Assembly: GCA_050952225.1 (NCBI GenBank)
Contig: JBMNKL010000003.1
Span: 124,001 to 188,000, forward strand
Direction of reading: 5' to 3'
DNA length: 64,000 bases
Source of the DNA: JBMNKL01 sp050952225
GTDB lineage: Bacteria; Bacillota; Clostridia; Acetivibrionales; DTU013
In this document: positions 25,361-34,781 of the stretch, one piece after another
Position numbering within the stretch: position 1 is the first letter of the stretch
Layout of the letters: the number at the start of each line of letters is the position of its first letter
The notes under the pieces: generated by a model
What the model was told of the DNA's origin: nothing
What the model saw: only the letters and a program-made list of their open reading frames with translations
Databases searched by the model: none
Translations under genes and position numbers: made by a program

Positions 25361-26860
25361 ATGGAGACTAAACGCGGGCAAAATACATATGGAAAACATA
25401 GCACAGGGTTTATTGATGTACTGCTGATTATGCTGCTTCTTGCTGTAGCGGCAATGGTAGGAATACGGCTTGGAAACATGTTGTACAAGCTTAATGTGAA
25501 TATTATTGAAAAAGTTGATGCGGATAATTTCAAGCAAACGATCAGCTTGTCGTTTCCGATTATTGACACTGTTTATAACAGCGGGAAGTCAAGCGTATCA
25601 ATTGCAAGGGAAATAAAGGGGTTGTTTTCAGGGATTTTTGGTTTTGACCTGGAGTCTCCTGTTACTATTCTAAATGCCCAATCGCCTGTTTTCATGGAGT
25701 ATTATAACAGGGTATACCGGCAAAAAAAGATATCTGAAGAAGATGATACCGTTAAGAATAAATACGGGTACGTCGACAAGCAACAGGATGCCGGGAACCC
25801 GGACAATGGCGAAACAGGCAGCGGCTCCGGGAAAGGACCTGGTGCGGGTGAAGAAACCGGAAATGAAAAAGCCGGCAGGGAGGACGGGAATATGAGCCAG
25901 GACGGACAACCAAACCACGGAACGGATCAAACAGGCAAACCGGGCGGTTCCGGAGATGGAACGAATAATACCAAAGTGCCGGGAAGCGACGGACAATCCA
26001 CCGGCAGCGGGATACCGGGGAACCAGGAAGGCGCTGGCAAGACCGGCGGCAGCAGCCAGGCAGATTTTCAGCCGGTCAGCAGTATAGCTTACGAGGTGGA
26101 AGAAGATGATGACGAGGAGAAAAGCGATACTGTCGCTACAGACAAAATAGTAATCAGGAATTTTACAAAGCACAAAATCGATATTGAAAAACTGCTTGAA
26201 GAGCCCATTAAGCTGGAGTTTTCAAGAAAGGGGCCAAAGGTCCTGGTGTATCACACCCACACGACGGAGAGCTATGTGCCTAAAGAATCTGATTTGGGTA
26301 AAAAGGACGTGCCAAGCTTCAGCAACGACCCCAGGTACAGCGTGGTCAGGGTCGGGGAAGAACTGGCGCGGCACTTGAAAAAATACGGGATCGAGACGCT
26401 TCACAACGGCACGGTGCATGACAAGGTGCGAGACGCTGCGTATGGAGTTTCGATCAATACGCTCAACAGCTATAAAAAGAGCTATCCCTCAATCAAAGTG
26501 TTTATAGACGTGCATAGGGACGGGCTGGCCGCAGACAAGCCAAAACTGCGGCTGACGAAAAAAATTAACGGCAAGGACGCAGCGCAGATAATGTTTGTGG
26601 TTGGTACGGACGGCATGCTGCCTCATCCCGGGTGGAAGGAAAACCTTAAGTTTGTCCTCAGGCTGCAGCAAAAGCTGAATGAGAAATACCCCGGCCTTGC
26701 AAGACCTGTATGGGTTGTGGGAAAGCGTTACAACCAGCACATATCAGACCAGGCCATCCTGGTTGAAATCGGAGGGGACGGAAATCTCCTGGAAGAATGC
26801 CTTGAGAGTGCCAGATATCTTGCAGAGGTGCTGAATGATGTAATGATGGAAGGGAAATAA
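25361..26860 (+). CDS. spoIIP: Stage II sporulation protein P
   Basis: A 499-residue membrane-anchored amidase/endopeptidase that thins septal peptidoglycan during engulfment, working with SpoIID and SpoIIM. A helix at about residues 17-38 anchors it. A long low-complexity linker rich in Gly, Ser, Asn and Asp (about 140-235) separates the anchor from the catalytic domain. That domain has VLVYHTHTTESYVP (zinc His and Glu), VFIDVHRDG and an end block QAILVEIGGDGN. The linker makes it longer than the roughly 400-residue Bacillus protein. The position before a yqxA-type gene and lepA is as in Bacillus. Confidence 0.95.
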   Translation: METKRGQNTYGKHSTGFIDVLLIMLLLAVAAMVGIRLGNMLYKLNVNIIEKVDADNFKQTISLSFPIIDTVYNSGKSSVSIAREIKGLFSGIFGFDLESPVTILNAQSPVFMEYYNRVYRQKKISEEDDTVKNKYGYVDKQQDAGNPDNGETGSGSGKGPGAGEETGNEKAGREDGNMSQDGQPNHGTDQTGKPGGSGDGTNNTKVPGSDGQSTGSGIPGNQEGAGKTGGSSQADFQPVSSIAYEVEEDDDEEKSDTVATDKIVIRNFTKHKIDIEKLLEEPIKLEFSRKGPKVLVYHTHTTESYVPKESDLGKKDVPSFSNDPRYSVVRVGEELARHLKKYGIETLHNGTVHDKVRDAAYGVSINTLNSYKKSYPSIKVFIDVHRDGLAADKPKLRLTKKINGKDAAQIMFVVGTDGMLPHPGWKENLKFVLRLQQKLNEKYPGLARPVWVVGKRYNQHISDQAILVEIGGDGNLLEECLESARYLAEVLNDVMMEGK

Positions 26861-26919
26861 TAAAATGTGTTTATGATGATTGAGCAGTAAAAAAGTTGCA
26901 ACAGGTCGGGAGAGACAGG

Positions 26920-27225
26920 TTGAAAAGGGTTGAAAAGTACAGGCAGAAAAGGATCGCGAGAAAGCGCTGTATTACTGCGGTGCTAATGTTGGCCGTCTTG
27001 CTGGCCGCAGGTATCCTTGCGGTGGATTGTTCCACCAATTACCTGGTATCAGGCCGCAGGGGTGTTGCGCTTGCATCCCTGGATAACAGGGGAGACTGTC
27101 TTGTTATAACCGTCATGAATCGCAAATTTTCTATCAATACAAAATACGTCAACCGTGATTTGCAAAACCTGAAAAAGAGAATCAGCGGCATTGCGAAATC
27201 CGCCGATTCGGAAAAGGCTCGATGA
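26920..27225 (+). CDS. Small membrane protein at the yqxA position
   Basis: A 101-residue protein. The TTG at 26920 is preferred because GGGAGAG lies 6 bases before it; an upstream TTG at 26896 has no site. A strongly basic start (KRVEKYRQKRIARKR) leads into one transmembrane helix (TAVLMLAVLLAAGILAV) and an outer domain of about 60 residues without known motifs. In Bacillus the gene between spoIIP and lepA is yqxA, a similar-sized membrane protein, so it may be the counterpart by position. Sequence similarity could not be checked and the function is unknown. Confidence 0.7.
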   Translation: MKRVEKYRQKRIARKRCITAVLMLAVLLAAGILAVDCSTNYLVSGRRGVALASLDNRGDCLVITVMNRKFSINTKYVNRDLQNLKKRISGIAKSADSEKAR

Positions 27226-27310
27226 ATCGTTAGCAGCTTTCATCCGAAGCCCTGACCCGTACCTGCATTGCTTCCGGCTTCCGACCTCTGGCTTCCGGCT
27301 TCTGAATTGC
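27224..27310. repeat. Diverged half-copy of the 56817-57031 repeat, plus short direct repeats
   Basis: Bases 27238-27269 (TTCATCCGAAGCC then CTGACCCGTACCTGCATTG) match one arm of the inverted repeat at 56817-57031 in about 27 of 32 positions. Next to it the phrase GCTTCCGGCTTC occurs twice (27270-27302). It begins at the stop codon of the yqxA-position gene. Confidence 0.5.
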
Positions 27311-27419
27311 GCCTCCCATCCGTTAACTTCATTCAATGCTTTATTTTATCTGATGCCTTTGTTATAATTGTACTGCATTTAATACTGCAATAACTTACAC
27401 TAAGATAAGGGGAAGATTG

Positions 27420-29228
27420 ATGTCAGGCAACAGGATGGAGAAAATAAGAAATTTCTGTATCATTGCCCATATAGACCATGGCAAATCAACGCTGGCGGAC
27501 CGCCTTATACAGATGACGGGCGTCCTGACCGAAAGGGAAATGCAGGAGCAGGTCCTCGATAACATGGATATCGAGCGTGAGCGCGGCATCACGATAAAGG
27601 CCCAGGCCGTCAGGATGGTTTATAAGGCAGCGGATGGCCGGGAGTATATTTTTAACCTTATTGACACTCCGGGACATGTGGATTTTAATTATGAAGTTTC
27701 CAGGAGCCTTGCCGCCTGCGAAGGCGCCATCCTGGTTGTGGATGCCGCCCAGGGCGTGGAAGCCCAGACGCTTGCAAACGTGTATATGGCCCTGGAGCAT
27801 AATCTTGAAATTATGCCGGTCATAAACAAGATAGATTTGCCAAGCGCACGGCCGGATCATGTCAGGAAGGAAATCGAAGAAACGATTGGGCTGGATTGCA
27901 GTGACGCACCGCTTATTTCAGCGAAAAACGGGATTAATATAGAAGCTGTTCTTGAAAAGATTGCTGAAAAAATACCCCCTCCAAGCGGTGATGAAAATGC
28001 GCCATTGAAAGCGCTGATATTTGATTCGGTTTACGACAGCTACAAGGGCGCCATTGTTCACATAAGGGTGAAGGACGGAACGGTGAAGCCCGGTGACACT
28101 ATCAGGATGATGTATACAAAGAAGGAATTCGTAGTCACGGAGGTCGGCATCTTTACGCCCGGGCAGTATTCGCCGTCAAGCAGGCTTGTGGCTGGCGAGG
28201 TCGGCTATATTGTAGCGAGCATCAAGAATGTTCGGGATACAAGAATAGGCGATACTATCACCTTGGCAGATAATCCTGCGGCGGAGCCGCTGCCGGGTTA
28301 CAAAAAGGTGCAGCCGATGGTGTTTTGCGGGGTTTATCCGGCAGACGGGGCGAACTACGGCGATTTGCGCGATGCACTCGAGAAGCTTCAGCTGAATGAC
28401 GCTTCCCTTACCTTTGAAGCTGAGACATCCGCAGCGCTCGGGTTCGGATTCAGGTGCGGATTCCTTGGACTCCTTCACATGGAAGTCGTCCAGGAACGGC
28501 TGGAAAGGGAATTTGATCTTGACCTGGTAACTACGGCTCCCAGCGTTGTTTATAGAATTACGTTGACTGACGGGAAGGTCATGGACATCGACAATCCTAC
28601 AAATATGCCTCCTGATGCGTCTATCGCCAAGATGGAGGAACCGATTGTCAAGGCGTCCATTATGACGCCTGTCGAGTACGTGGGCAATATCATGGAGCTT
28701 TCCCAGGAGAGGCGCGGCATTTTCAAGGATATGTCCTACCTGGACAGTACGAGAGCCGTGCTGACATACGAACTGCCTCTGAATGAGATTATTTATGACT
28801 TTTTTGACGCGCTGAAGTCCAGGACGAAAGGATTTGCGTCACTGGATTACGAATTCATCGGGTACAGGGAGTCAAAACTGGTTAAACTGGATATTCTTCT
28901 TAACGGCGAAGTAGTGGATGCCCTTTCATTTATAGTCCACTCCGAAAAGGCTTACGCAAGGGGGCGCAGGATTGCGGAGAAACTGAAGGAATCAATCCCG
29001 AGACAGCAGTTTGAAGTGCCTATACAGGCCTGCATAGGCGGCAAGATTATTGCCAGGGAAACGGTGAAGGCGTACAGGAAGGATGTCCTGGCGAAATGCT
29101 ACGGAGGCGATATAACCAGGAAGAAGAAACTGCTTGAAAAGCAAAAGGAAGGTAAGAAGCGCATGCGCCAGGTTGGTTCTGTGGAGGTGCCCCAGGAGGC
29201 TTTCATGAGCGTGCTGAAGCTGGACTGA
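27420..29228 (+). CDS. lepA: Elongation factor 4 (LepA)
   Basis: A 602-residue translational GTPase that acts on stalled ribosomes. AHIDHGKST (G1), RERGIT (G2), DTPGHVDF (G3), NKID (G4) and SAK (G5) are intact, followed by domain II, EF-G-like domains and the LepA-specific C-terminus (AYRKDVLAKCYGGDITRKKKLLEKQ). The ATG at 27420 follows AAGGGGA; a TTG one codon earlier is in frame. hemW follows 56 bases later, as in many bacteria. Confidence 0.97.
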   Translation: MSGNRMEKIRNFCIIAHIDHGKSTLADRLIQMTGVLTEREMQEQVLDNMDIERERGITIKAQAVRMVYKAADGREYIFNLIDTPGHVDFNYEVSRSLAACEGAILVVDAAQGVEAQTLANVYMALEHNLEIMPVINKIDLPSARPDHVRKEIEETIGLDCSDAPLISAKNGINIEAVLEKIAEKIPPPSGDENAPLKALIFDSVYDSYKGAIVHIRVKDGTVKPGDTIRMMYTKKEFVVTEVGIFTPGQYSPSSRLVAGEVGYIVASIKNVRDTRIGDTITLADNPAAEPLPGYKKVQPMVFCGVYPADGANYGDLRDALEKLQLNDASLTFEAETSAALGFGFRCGFLGLLHMEVVQERLEREFDLDLVTTAPSVVYRITLTDGKVMDIDNPTNMPPDASIAKMEEPIVKASIMTPVEYVGNIMELSQERRGIFKDMSYLDSTRAVLTYELPLNEIIYDFFDALKSRTKGFASLDYEFIGYRESKLVKLDILLNGEVVDALSFIVHSEKAYARGRRIAEKLKESIPRQQFEVPIQACIGGKIIARETVKAYRKDVLAKCYGGDITRKKKLLEKQKEGKKRMRQVGSVEVPQEAFMSVLKLD

Positions 29229-29284
29229 CGGCAGTGGAGATTTTGCAGCTGCTTTATGCTTAAGTATCCGGACCGGGAAAGAAG

Positions 29285-30544
29285 GTGGCGGTAATAACGT
29301 ACGGCGACACGGTGCAGTTTTGCGGCGCGGCGCAAGCCGGCCGCGGCGCGGTTCCGGGCAGCGATAAAGCCCCGGGTGACGGTATTGGTATATATATCCA
29401 TATCCCTTTCTGCAAATCAAAATGCTATTATTGTGATTTTAATTCCTATTCCGGCGCCGAACATCTTGTCGGCCCCTATTTCGAGGCGCTCTTTGCGGAA
29501 ATAGCCTTAAGGCTTCCCGCTATAAGTGAAAGGCGTGTCAAGTCGATATACATCGGAGGCGGAACGCCTTCTTTTGTTGATCCGGATTATATTGCAAGAT
29601 TGCTGGAAGCTTGCTCGAAACAGCTGGAATTTGAAAGCAATGTTGAAATCAGCATGGAGAGCAATCCGGGGACGCTGTCGCCGGCAAGCCTGAAAAAATA
29701 TAAGGCGGCCGGTATAAACAGGCTCAGTATCGGCCTTCAGGCGTGGCAGGACAAGCTGTTGGAGAGCATGGGGAGGATTCACCGGCGCCGGCATTTTATT
29801 GACAACTTTCATGCGGCTTGCGAGGCGGGATTTGAAAATATAAACGTGGACTTGATTTTTGGCCTGCCCGGCCAGGCTTTTGAAGACTGGGCGGAGACCC
29901 TGGAAGCCGTGACGACGCTTGGCAAAAGCTCCGCCGGGCTGACTCACTTATCATGTTACAGCCTTGCGATAGAGGAAAAAACGGTTTTCGGCGAGATGAT
30001 GAAGGCGGGCAAACTCGACGAGACGGATGATTTGCTTGACCGGCGGATGTATCGTCATGCGGTTGAAATGCTGGCCGGTAAAGGCTACTGCCATTATGAA
30101 ATATCCAATTTTGCCTTGCCGGGCTTTAAATGCAGGCATAACCTGGTATATTGGAAAGCCGGGGAATATGCCGGATTCGGTGCAGGCGCGCATTCCTTCC
30201 TGGACGACGTGCGTTTCGGAAACAAGGCGGATATTGTACAGTATATCGATGCGGTGAAACGGCTTGCGGGCGGCGAGACGGGACTTTTTGAGGACATGCG
30301 GGTAATCGGGCGGAGGGAAGCCATGTCGGAATTTATGATGCTTGGGCTCAGGCTTACGGAAGGCATTTCGCCCGATGAATTTGAAGAAAGATTTTGTGCA
30401 AGCCTGCAGGCGGAATATGGGGACAAGCTTGAAAAACTTATCGGAAAAGGCCTGCTCAAGTGCGTGAATGACAACGGCATCCGGTACAGGCTGACCCGGT
30501 TTGGGCTTGATTTTGCAAACGAGGCATTTATGGAATTCATATGA
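29285..30544 (+). CDS. hemW: Heme chaperone / radical SAM protein HemW
   Basis: A 419-residue protein of the coproporphyrinogen-III-oxidase-like group. The radical SAM cluster site is Cys43-x3-Cys47-x2-Cys50 (CKSKCYYC) after IYIHIPF, with the SAM-binding GGGTPS and the HemW block DLIFGLPGQ. HemW inserts heme into respiratory enzymes rather than making it. The first 30 residues before GIYIHIPFC are extra and hydrophilic, and the GTG start has its ribosome site almost touching it, so the true start could be further in. The assignment to HemW over oxidase rests on gene order (lepA-hemW-hrcA). Confidence 0.9.
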   Translation: MAVITYGDTVQFCGAAQAGRGAVPGSDKAPGDGIGIYIHIPFCKSKCYYCDFNSYSGAEHLVGPYFEALFAEIALRLPAISERRVKSIYIGGGTPSFVDPDYIARLLEACSKQLEFESNVEISMESNPGTLSPASLKKYKAAGINRLSIGLQAWQDKLLESMGRIHRRRHFIDNFHAACEAGFENINVDLIFGLPGQAFEDWAETLEAVTTLGKSSAGLTHLSCYSLAIEEKTVFGEMMKAGKLDETDDLLDRRMYRHAVEMLAGKGYCHYEISNFALPGFKCRHNLVYWKAGEYAGFGAGAHSFLDDVRFGNKADIVQYIDAVKRLAGGETGLFEDMRVIGRREAMSEFMMLGLRLTEGISPDEFEERFCASLQAEYGDKLEKLIGKGLLKCVNDNGIRYRLTRFGLDFANEAFMEFI

Positions 30545-30549
30545 AGTGC

Positions 30550-30584
30550 TGCTTCAGGGGCGCTGTACCAACGCTCTTGAAGCA
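30550..30584 (+). terminator. Hairpin after hemW, possible weak terminator
   Basis: TGCTTCA pairs with TGAAGCA around an inner GGGCG/CGCTC. It is followed by only a mixed T/C stretch, so termination would be partial. Confidence 0.4.
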
Positions 30585-30613
30585 TCTCTTCGTTTAGGAA
30601 TTCATTTGGCCTC

Positions 30614-30642
30614 TTGACAAAAAAAAATGCTGGTGGTATTTT
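30614..30642 (+). promoter_or_regulatory. Promoter of the heat-shock operon
   Basis: TTGACA, a 17-base spacer and TATTTT, placed so that the transcript would start just at or inside the CIRCE operator. Confidence 0.65.
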
Positions 30643-30651
30643 TAATGTAGA

Positions 30652-30678
30652 TTAGCACTCGACAACATAGAGTGCTAA
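30652..30678 (+). promoter_or_regulatory. CIRCE operator (HrcA binding site)
   Basis: A perfect inverted repeat TTAGCACTC-N9-GAGTGCTAA, the exact consensus for the HrcA repressor. It overlaps the expected transcript start of the operon, so HrcA would repress its own gene and grpE, dnaK and dnaJ until heat stress ties up the chaperonin. Confidence 0.97.
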
Positions 30679-30764
30679 CAAGCAAATAATTATATGGGTT
30701 CGTATATATAATATATACGTGAAATTTACGAAAGTATTTTTTTATTATGATAGGGGTGTATGAG

Positions 30765-31820
30765 ATGATAATGGACGAGAGAAAAAAAAGAATATTGCAG
30801 GCTATCATCGATGATTACATTGACACCGCAGAACCCATAGGGTCAAGGACGATTGCCAGGAAATACGAATTGGGATTGAGTTCGGCAACGATCAGAAATG
30901 AAATGGCCGATCTTGAGGATATGGGTTACCTGTCACAGCCTCATACATCAGCCGGGCGGGTCCCTTCGGACAAGGGATACAGGCTGTACGTCGATGAGCT
31001 TATGTGTGTGCAGGATCTTCAAAAGGAAGAATCGGATAGAATGAGAACGGAAATGGATACGCGCATAAATGAGCTGGACCAGTTACTCAAGCAGGCGTCG
31101 GCAGTGTTGTCCCGTTATTCCAGATATACGTCCATGGCAGTAACACCGCAGTTGAAAGCGAGTACGATAAAAACTATACAGATAGTTCCGATTGAGACTG
31201 GAAAAGCCATGGTCATAGTTGTTACAAACGCTGGTATTATCCGCAATAGCCTGATCAAGATCACCGACAGATTAACGCCGGATATATTGGTTATGATATC
31301 AAACGAGTTGAATGACAAGCTTGCCGGCCTGACGGTTGAGCAAATCGCCGCCGGTAAAGCCATAAAACTGGAGAGCCGCGCCGGGATGACTCCGGATATT
31401 TTAACACCCGTAATTAACGGCGTAACTGATTGCATTGAGCGGATAGACTGCCCGGAAGTGTACGTGGAGGGTACGACTAATATATTCAATTACCCCGAAT
31501 TCAGGGATGTGGCTAAGGCCAGGGAGTTCATGAGCGTGCTGGATGAGAAGTCGAATTTATTCAAAATCATGACCAGCCGGAATGCATCGGGTGAGATTAA
31601 TATAAGAATCGGTTCGGAGAATGATATGTCCGTAATCAAGGATTGTACGCTGATTACGGCAAAGTATAACCTGCCCGACAATTTCAAGGGTTCCATTGGG
31701 ATTATCGGGCCGACCAGGATGGAATATCCCAGGGTCATTTCATTACTGAAGTACATGAGAAAGCTCATGAGCAACGAGATAAACAGGCTCATGGGCGTGA
31801 AGCCGGATAATGATGACTGA
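30765..31820 (+). CDS. hrcA: Heat-inducible transcription repressor HrcA
   Basis: A 351-residue repressor that binds CIRCE. The N-terminal winged helix (ILQAIIDDYIDTAEPIGSRTIARKY, SSATIRNEMADLEDMGYL) and the conserved QPHTSAGRVPSDKGYRLYVD are clear, as is the C-terminal GPTRMEYPRVISLL. The ATG at 30765 has AGGGGTG at proper spacing; an upstream ATG at 30747 would put the site inside the coding region. First gene of the operon, directly behind its own operator. Confidence 0.96.
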   Translation: MIMDERKKRILQAIIDDYIDTAEPIGSRTIARKYELGLSSATIRNEMADLEDMGYLSQPHTSAGRVPSDKGYRLYVDELMCVQDLQKEESDRMRTEMDTRINELDQLLKQASAVLSRYSRYTSMAVTPQLKASTIKTIQIVPIETGKAMVIVVTNAGIIRNSLIKITDRLTPDILVMISNELNDKLAGLTVEQIAAGKAIKLESRAGMTPDILTPVINGVTDCIERIDCPEVYVEGTTNIFNYPEFRDVAKAREFMSVLDEKSNLFKIMTSRNASGEINIRIGSENDMSVIKDCTLITAKYNLPDNFKGSIGIIGPTRMEYPRVISLLKYMRKLMSNEINRLMGVKPDNDD

Positions 31821-31900
31821 GCCGGCAATTGAAAAGAAACAGTGTAATTATAAATGTGTATAACGTGATAATTTATTAAATATAAATCAAAGGATGATAG

Positions 31901-32605
31901 GTGAAAATGGGTGAAAAAAGACATCAGGAAAAAACCGGTAAACATGGGGAGGAAACTCATGAAGCAACGGTTCTGAAAAAGGCCGGAACTGATACCGGCA
32001 GCGGTTCTGAGGATGCCGGTGTTCCCGCGGCGGCAGGCGGGCGAAAAAACGCAGCAGCCTGTGGACGCGAAAATGACGAAACAGATGCCGCGGTGAAAAA
32101 TGTGTCCGGCGCAGCATCTGAACCGGAGGAAGCGACGGCTGAACTTGAAAAAGTGAAGCTGGAGCTAGAAAATAAAACCAGGCAGTGTGAGGATTATTTT
32201 GATAAGCTCCAGCGAACGGCGGCTGAGTTTGATAATTTTAAAAGAAGATCTCTTAAGGAAAAGGAAGCTTTATATGCCGATGCGGTTACCGATGTTGTCG
32301 GCGCATTCATTCCGGTTATAGACAATGTTGAAAGAGCGATTCAGGCAATTTCTTCAAATGATTCCAGCCAGTCGCTGAAAGAAGGCGTGGAAATGATTTA
32401 CAGGCAATTCAAGGATGTCCTTAAGAATATAGGCGTGGAAGAGATAAAAGCATTTGGGGAGCAGTTTGATCCGAATTTCCACAACGCGGCGATGCACGTG
32501 GAAGATGATTCGGTTGGCCGGAACGTGATTGTAGAAGAGTTTCAAAAAGGTTATATTTACAAGGACAGGGTAATCAGGTACAGCATGGTCAAAGTTGCAA
32601 ATTGA
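31901..32605 (+). CDS. grpE: Nucleotide exchange factor GrpE
   Basis: A 234-residue co-chaperone that releases ADP from DnaK. The first 80 residues are a variable, hydrophilic Ala/Glu/Gly tail, then the long coiled coil (ELEKVKLELENKTRQCEDYFDKLQRTAAEFDNFKRR) and the C-terminal beta domain (FDPNFHNAAMHVEDDS, GYIYKDRVIRYSMVKVAN). The start is GTG at 31901 by ribosome-site spacing; an ATG two codons on is possible. Confidence 0.95.
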   Translation: MKMGEKRHQEKTGKHGEETHEATVLKKAGTDTGSGSEDAGVPAAAGGRKNAAACGRENDETDAAVKNVSGAASEPEEATAELEKVKLELENKTRQCEDYFDKLQRTAAEFDNFKRRSLKEKEALYADAVTDVVGAFIPVIDNVERAIQAISSNDSSQSLKEGVEMIYRQFKDVLKNIGVEEIKAFGEQFDPNFHNAAMHVEDDSVGRNVIVEEFQKGYIYKDRVIRYSMVKVAN

Positions 32606-32692
32606 CTTAAAACGTGAATTGGGTAATAACAGGCTTGAATCCACATGCGAGCTTGTATATAATAGACTAACTTTAAAATCGGGAGGTAATTT

Positions 32693-34582
32693 ATGGCTAA
32701 AGTAATTGGTATAGATCTAGGGACTACGAATTCTTGCGTAGCAGTGATGGAAGGCGGGGAGCCTGTAGTTATAACAAATCCCGAGGGGAACAGGACAACT
32801 CCTTCGGTAGTGGCATTTTCCAAGACAGGTGAAAGGCTTGTGGGCCAGGTGGCAAAAAGACAGGCCATAACTAATCCTGAAAGGACCATTCTTTCTATTA
32901 AAAGGGATATGGGCACCGATAGAAGGGTAAAGATAGATAGCAAGAGCCTGACTCCGCAGGAAATTTCCGCAATGATACTCCAGAAGCTGAAGGCTGATGC
33001 GGAGGCGTATCTCGGCGAGACTGTCACCCAGGCGGTAATTACCGTACCGGCATACTTCAGCGATTCGCAAAGGCAGGCGACGAAGGATGCTGGAAAGATT
33101 GCGGGACTGGAGGTCTTGAGAATAATCAATGAACCTACTGCGGCAGCCCTTGCTTATGGACTCGATAAAGAACATGACCAGAAAATCCTGGTATTTGACC
33201 TTGGCGGGGGGACGTTTGACGTTTCGATACTTGAGATTGGAGACGGCGTGTTCGAGGTGCTGGCGACGAGCGGAAACAACAAGCTGGGTGGAGATGATTT
33301 CGACCAGAGGATTATAGATTACCTGGCGGATACTTTCAAGCGTGAAAACGGAATAGATTTAAGGAGTGACAAAATGGCGATGCAGCGGCTTAAGGAAGCC
33401 GCGGAAAAGGCAAAAATAGAGCTTTCCGGAGTCACCACTTCAAATATCAATCTTCCGTTTATTACCGCTGACGCGACGGGACCGAAGCACCTGGATATGA
33501 CGATTACAAGAGCAAAATTTGATGAATTAACGGCGGACCTGGTGGAGAAGACGATGGGACCGACGAGACAGGCCATAGAGGATGCCGGGCTTACGCCGGA
33601 TAAAATAGACAAGGTTCTTCTTGTAGGCGGATCAACCAGGATACCGGCAGTGCAGGAAGCGGTAAAGAAGTACCTTGGGAAAGAGCCTTTCAAGGGAATC
33701 AACCCGGACGAATGCGTGGCAATAGGCGCAGCAATACAGGCAGGAGTGCTGACGGGAGAAGTCAAGGACCTGCTTTTACTGGATGTAACTCCGCTTTCAC
33801 TGGGCATTGAAACTCTTGGAGGCGTTTTCACGAAGCTGATTGAACGCAATACGACGATTCCCACAAAAAAGAGCCAGATTTTTTCAACAGCGGCTGACGG
33901 CCAGACAAGCGTAGAGATTCACGTTTTGCAAGGCGAGAGGGAAATGGCCCAGTACAACAAGACGCTGGGCAGGTTCCAGCTTACCGGTATTCCTCCTGCG
34001 CCGAGAGGCGTTCCCCAGATCGAGGTTACCTTTGATATAGATGCGAACGGTATTGTGCATGTTTCAGCAAAGGACCTTGGTACGGGCAATGAACAGAAAG
34101 TTACGATTACGGCTTCTACCAACCTGTCCGAAGATGAGATTGATAAGGCCGTAAAGGAAGCCGAGAAATACGCGCAAGAGGACAAGAAGCGTAAGGAGGA
34201 AGTCGAAGCCAGGAACAATGCGGATTCGATGGTTTACCAATCGGAAAAGGCGTTGAAGGACCTGAGCGACAAGCTGAGCAGCGAGGACAGGTCCAGGATC
34301 GAAGAGCAGATAAATAATGTAAAGGAAGCTTTAAAGGGCAATGATACAGAGAGAATAAAATCTGCAACGGAAGCGCTGTCCCAGGCATTCTACGATATAT
34401 CGGCAAAGATTTACCAGCAGAATCCCGGAGCGCAGGGCGGCCCTGGTCCGGATGCAGGGTTTGGAGGCGGTCCTGGTTTCGGGGACGGTTCCCAGGGAGG
34501 ACAGGGCGCAGGCCAAGAAAATGTGTATGACGCGGATTACAAAGTAGTAGATGAGGATAAAAAAGACGACGATAGCAAGTGA
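32693..34582 (+). CDS. dnaK: Chaperone DnaK (Hsp70)
   Basis: A 629-residue Hsp70 with the short linker form usual in Gram-positives. Visible are IGIDLGTTNSCVAVMEGG, the phosphate loop VFDLGGGTFDVSIL, VGGSTRIPAV, the interdomain linker DLLLLDVTPLSLGIET and the substrate-binding domain, ending in a Gly-rich tail and DADYKVVDEDKKD. A GGGAGG site precedes the ATG. Controlled with hrcA and grpE by CIRCE. Confidence 0.98.
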   Translation: MAKVIGIDLGTTNSCVAVMEGGEPVVITNPEGNRTTPSVVAFSKTGERLVGQVAKRQAITNPERTILSIKRDMGTDRRVKIDSKSLTPQEISAMILQKLKADAEAYLGETVTQAVITVPAYFSDSQRQATKDAGKIAGLEVLRIINEPTAAALAYGLDKEHDQKILVFDLGGGTFDVSILEIGDGVFEVLATSGNNKLGGDDFDQRIIDYLADTFKRENGIDLRSDKMAMQRLKEAAEKAKIELSGVTTSNINLPFITADATGPKHLDMTITRAKFDELTADLVEKTMGPTRQAIEDAGLTPDKIDKVLLVGGSTRIPAVQEAVKKYLGKEPFKGINPDECVAIGAAIQAGVLTGEVKDLLLLDVTPLSLGIETLGGVFTKLIERNTTIPTKKSQIFSTAADGQTSVEIHVLQGEREMAQYNKTLGRFQLTGIPPAPRGVPQIEVTFDIDANGIVHVSAKDLGTGNEQKVTITASTNLSEDEIDKAVKEAEKYAQEDKKRKEEVEARNNADSMVYQSEKALKDLSDKLSSEDRSRIEEQINNVKEALKGNDTERIKSATEALSQAFYDISAKIYQQNPGAQGGPGPDAGFGGGPGFGDGSQGGQGAGQENVYDADYKVVDEDKKDDDSK

Positions 34583-34610
34583 CAAATAGCAATATAGGTA
34601 TTTTGCGAAA

Positions 34611-34700
34611 TATAGGGGACACCGTAAAGCAGAACCAAGGTACCTGTAACCAGTATCAGGGCAAGATTGTTTTAGTGGCTGCGGTCGGGGTGTCCCCATA
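34611..34700. repeat. Inverted repeat of about 90 bases between dnaK and dnaJ
   Basis: ATAGGGGACACC at 34612-34623 is matched by GGTGTCCCCAT at 34689-34699 as an inverted repeat enclosing about 65 bases without a gene. It could be a folded RNA between the two cistrons or a small mobile-element relic. Confidence 0.45.
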
Positions 34701-34781
34701 ATAATGAAGGGGATGGGCTCTTTAGTGACCGGGAGCTTGAAGTAATTCCCCGGAATTAAAACTGATCGGAGTTGTTGAAGT

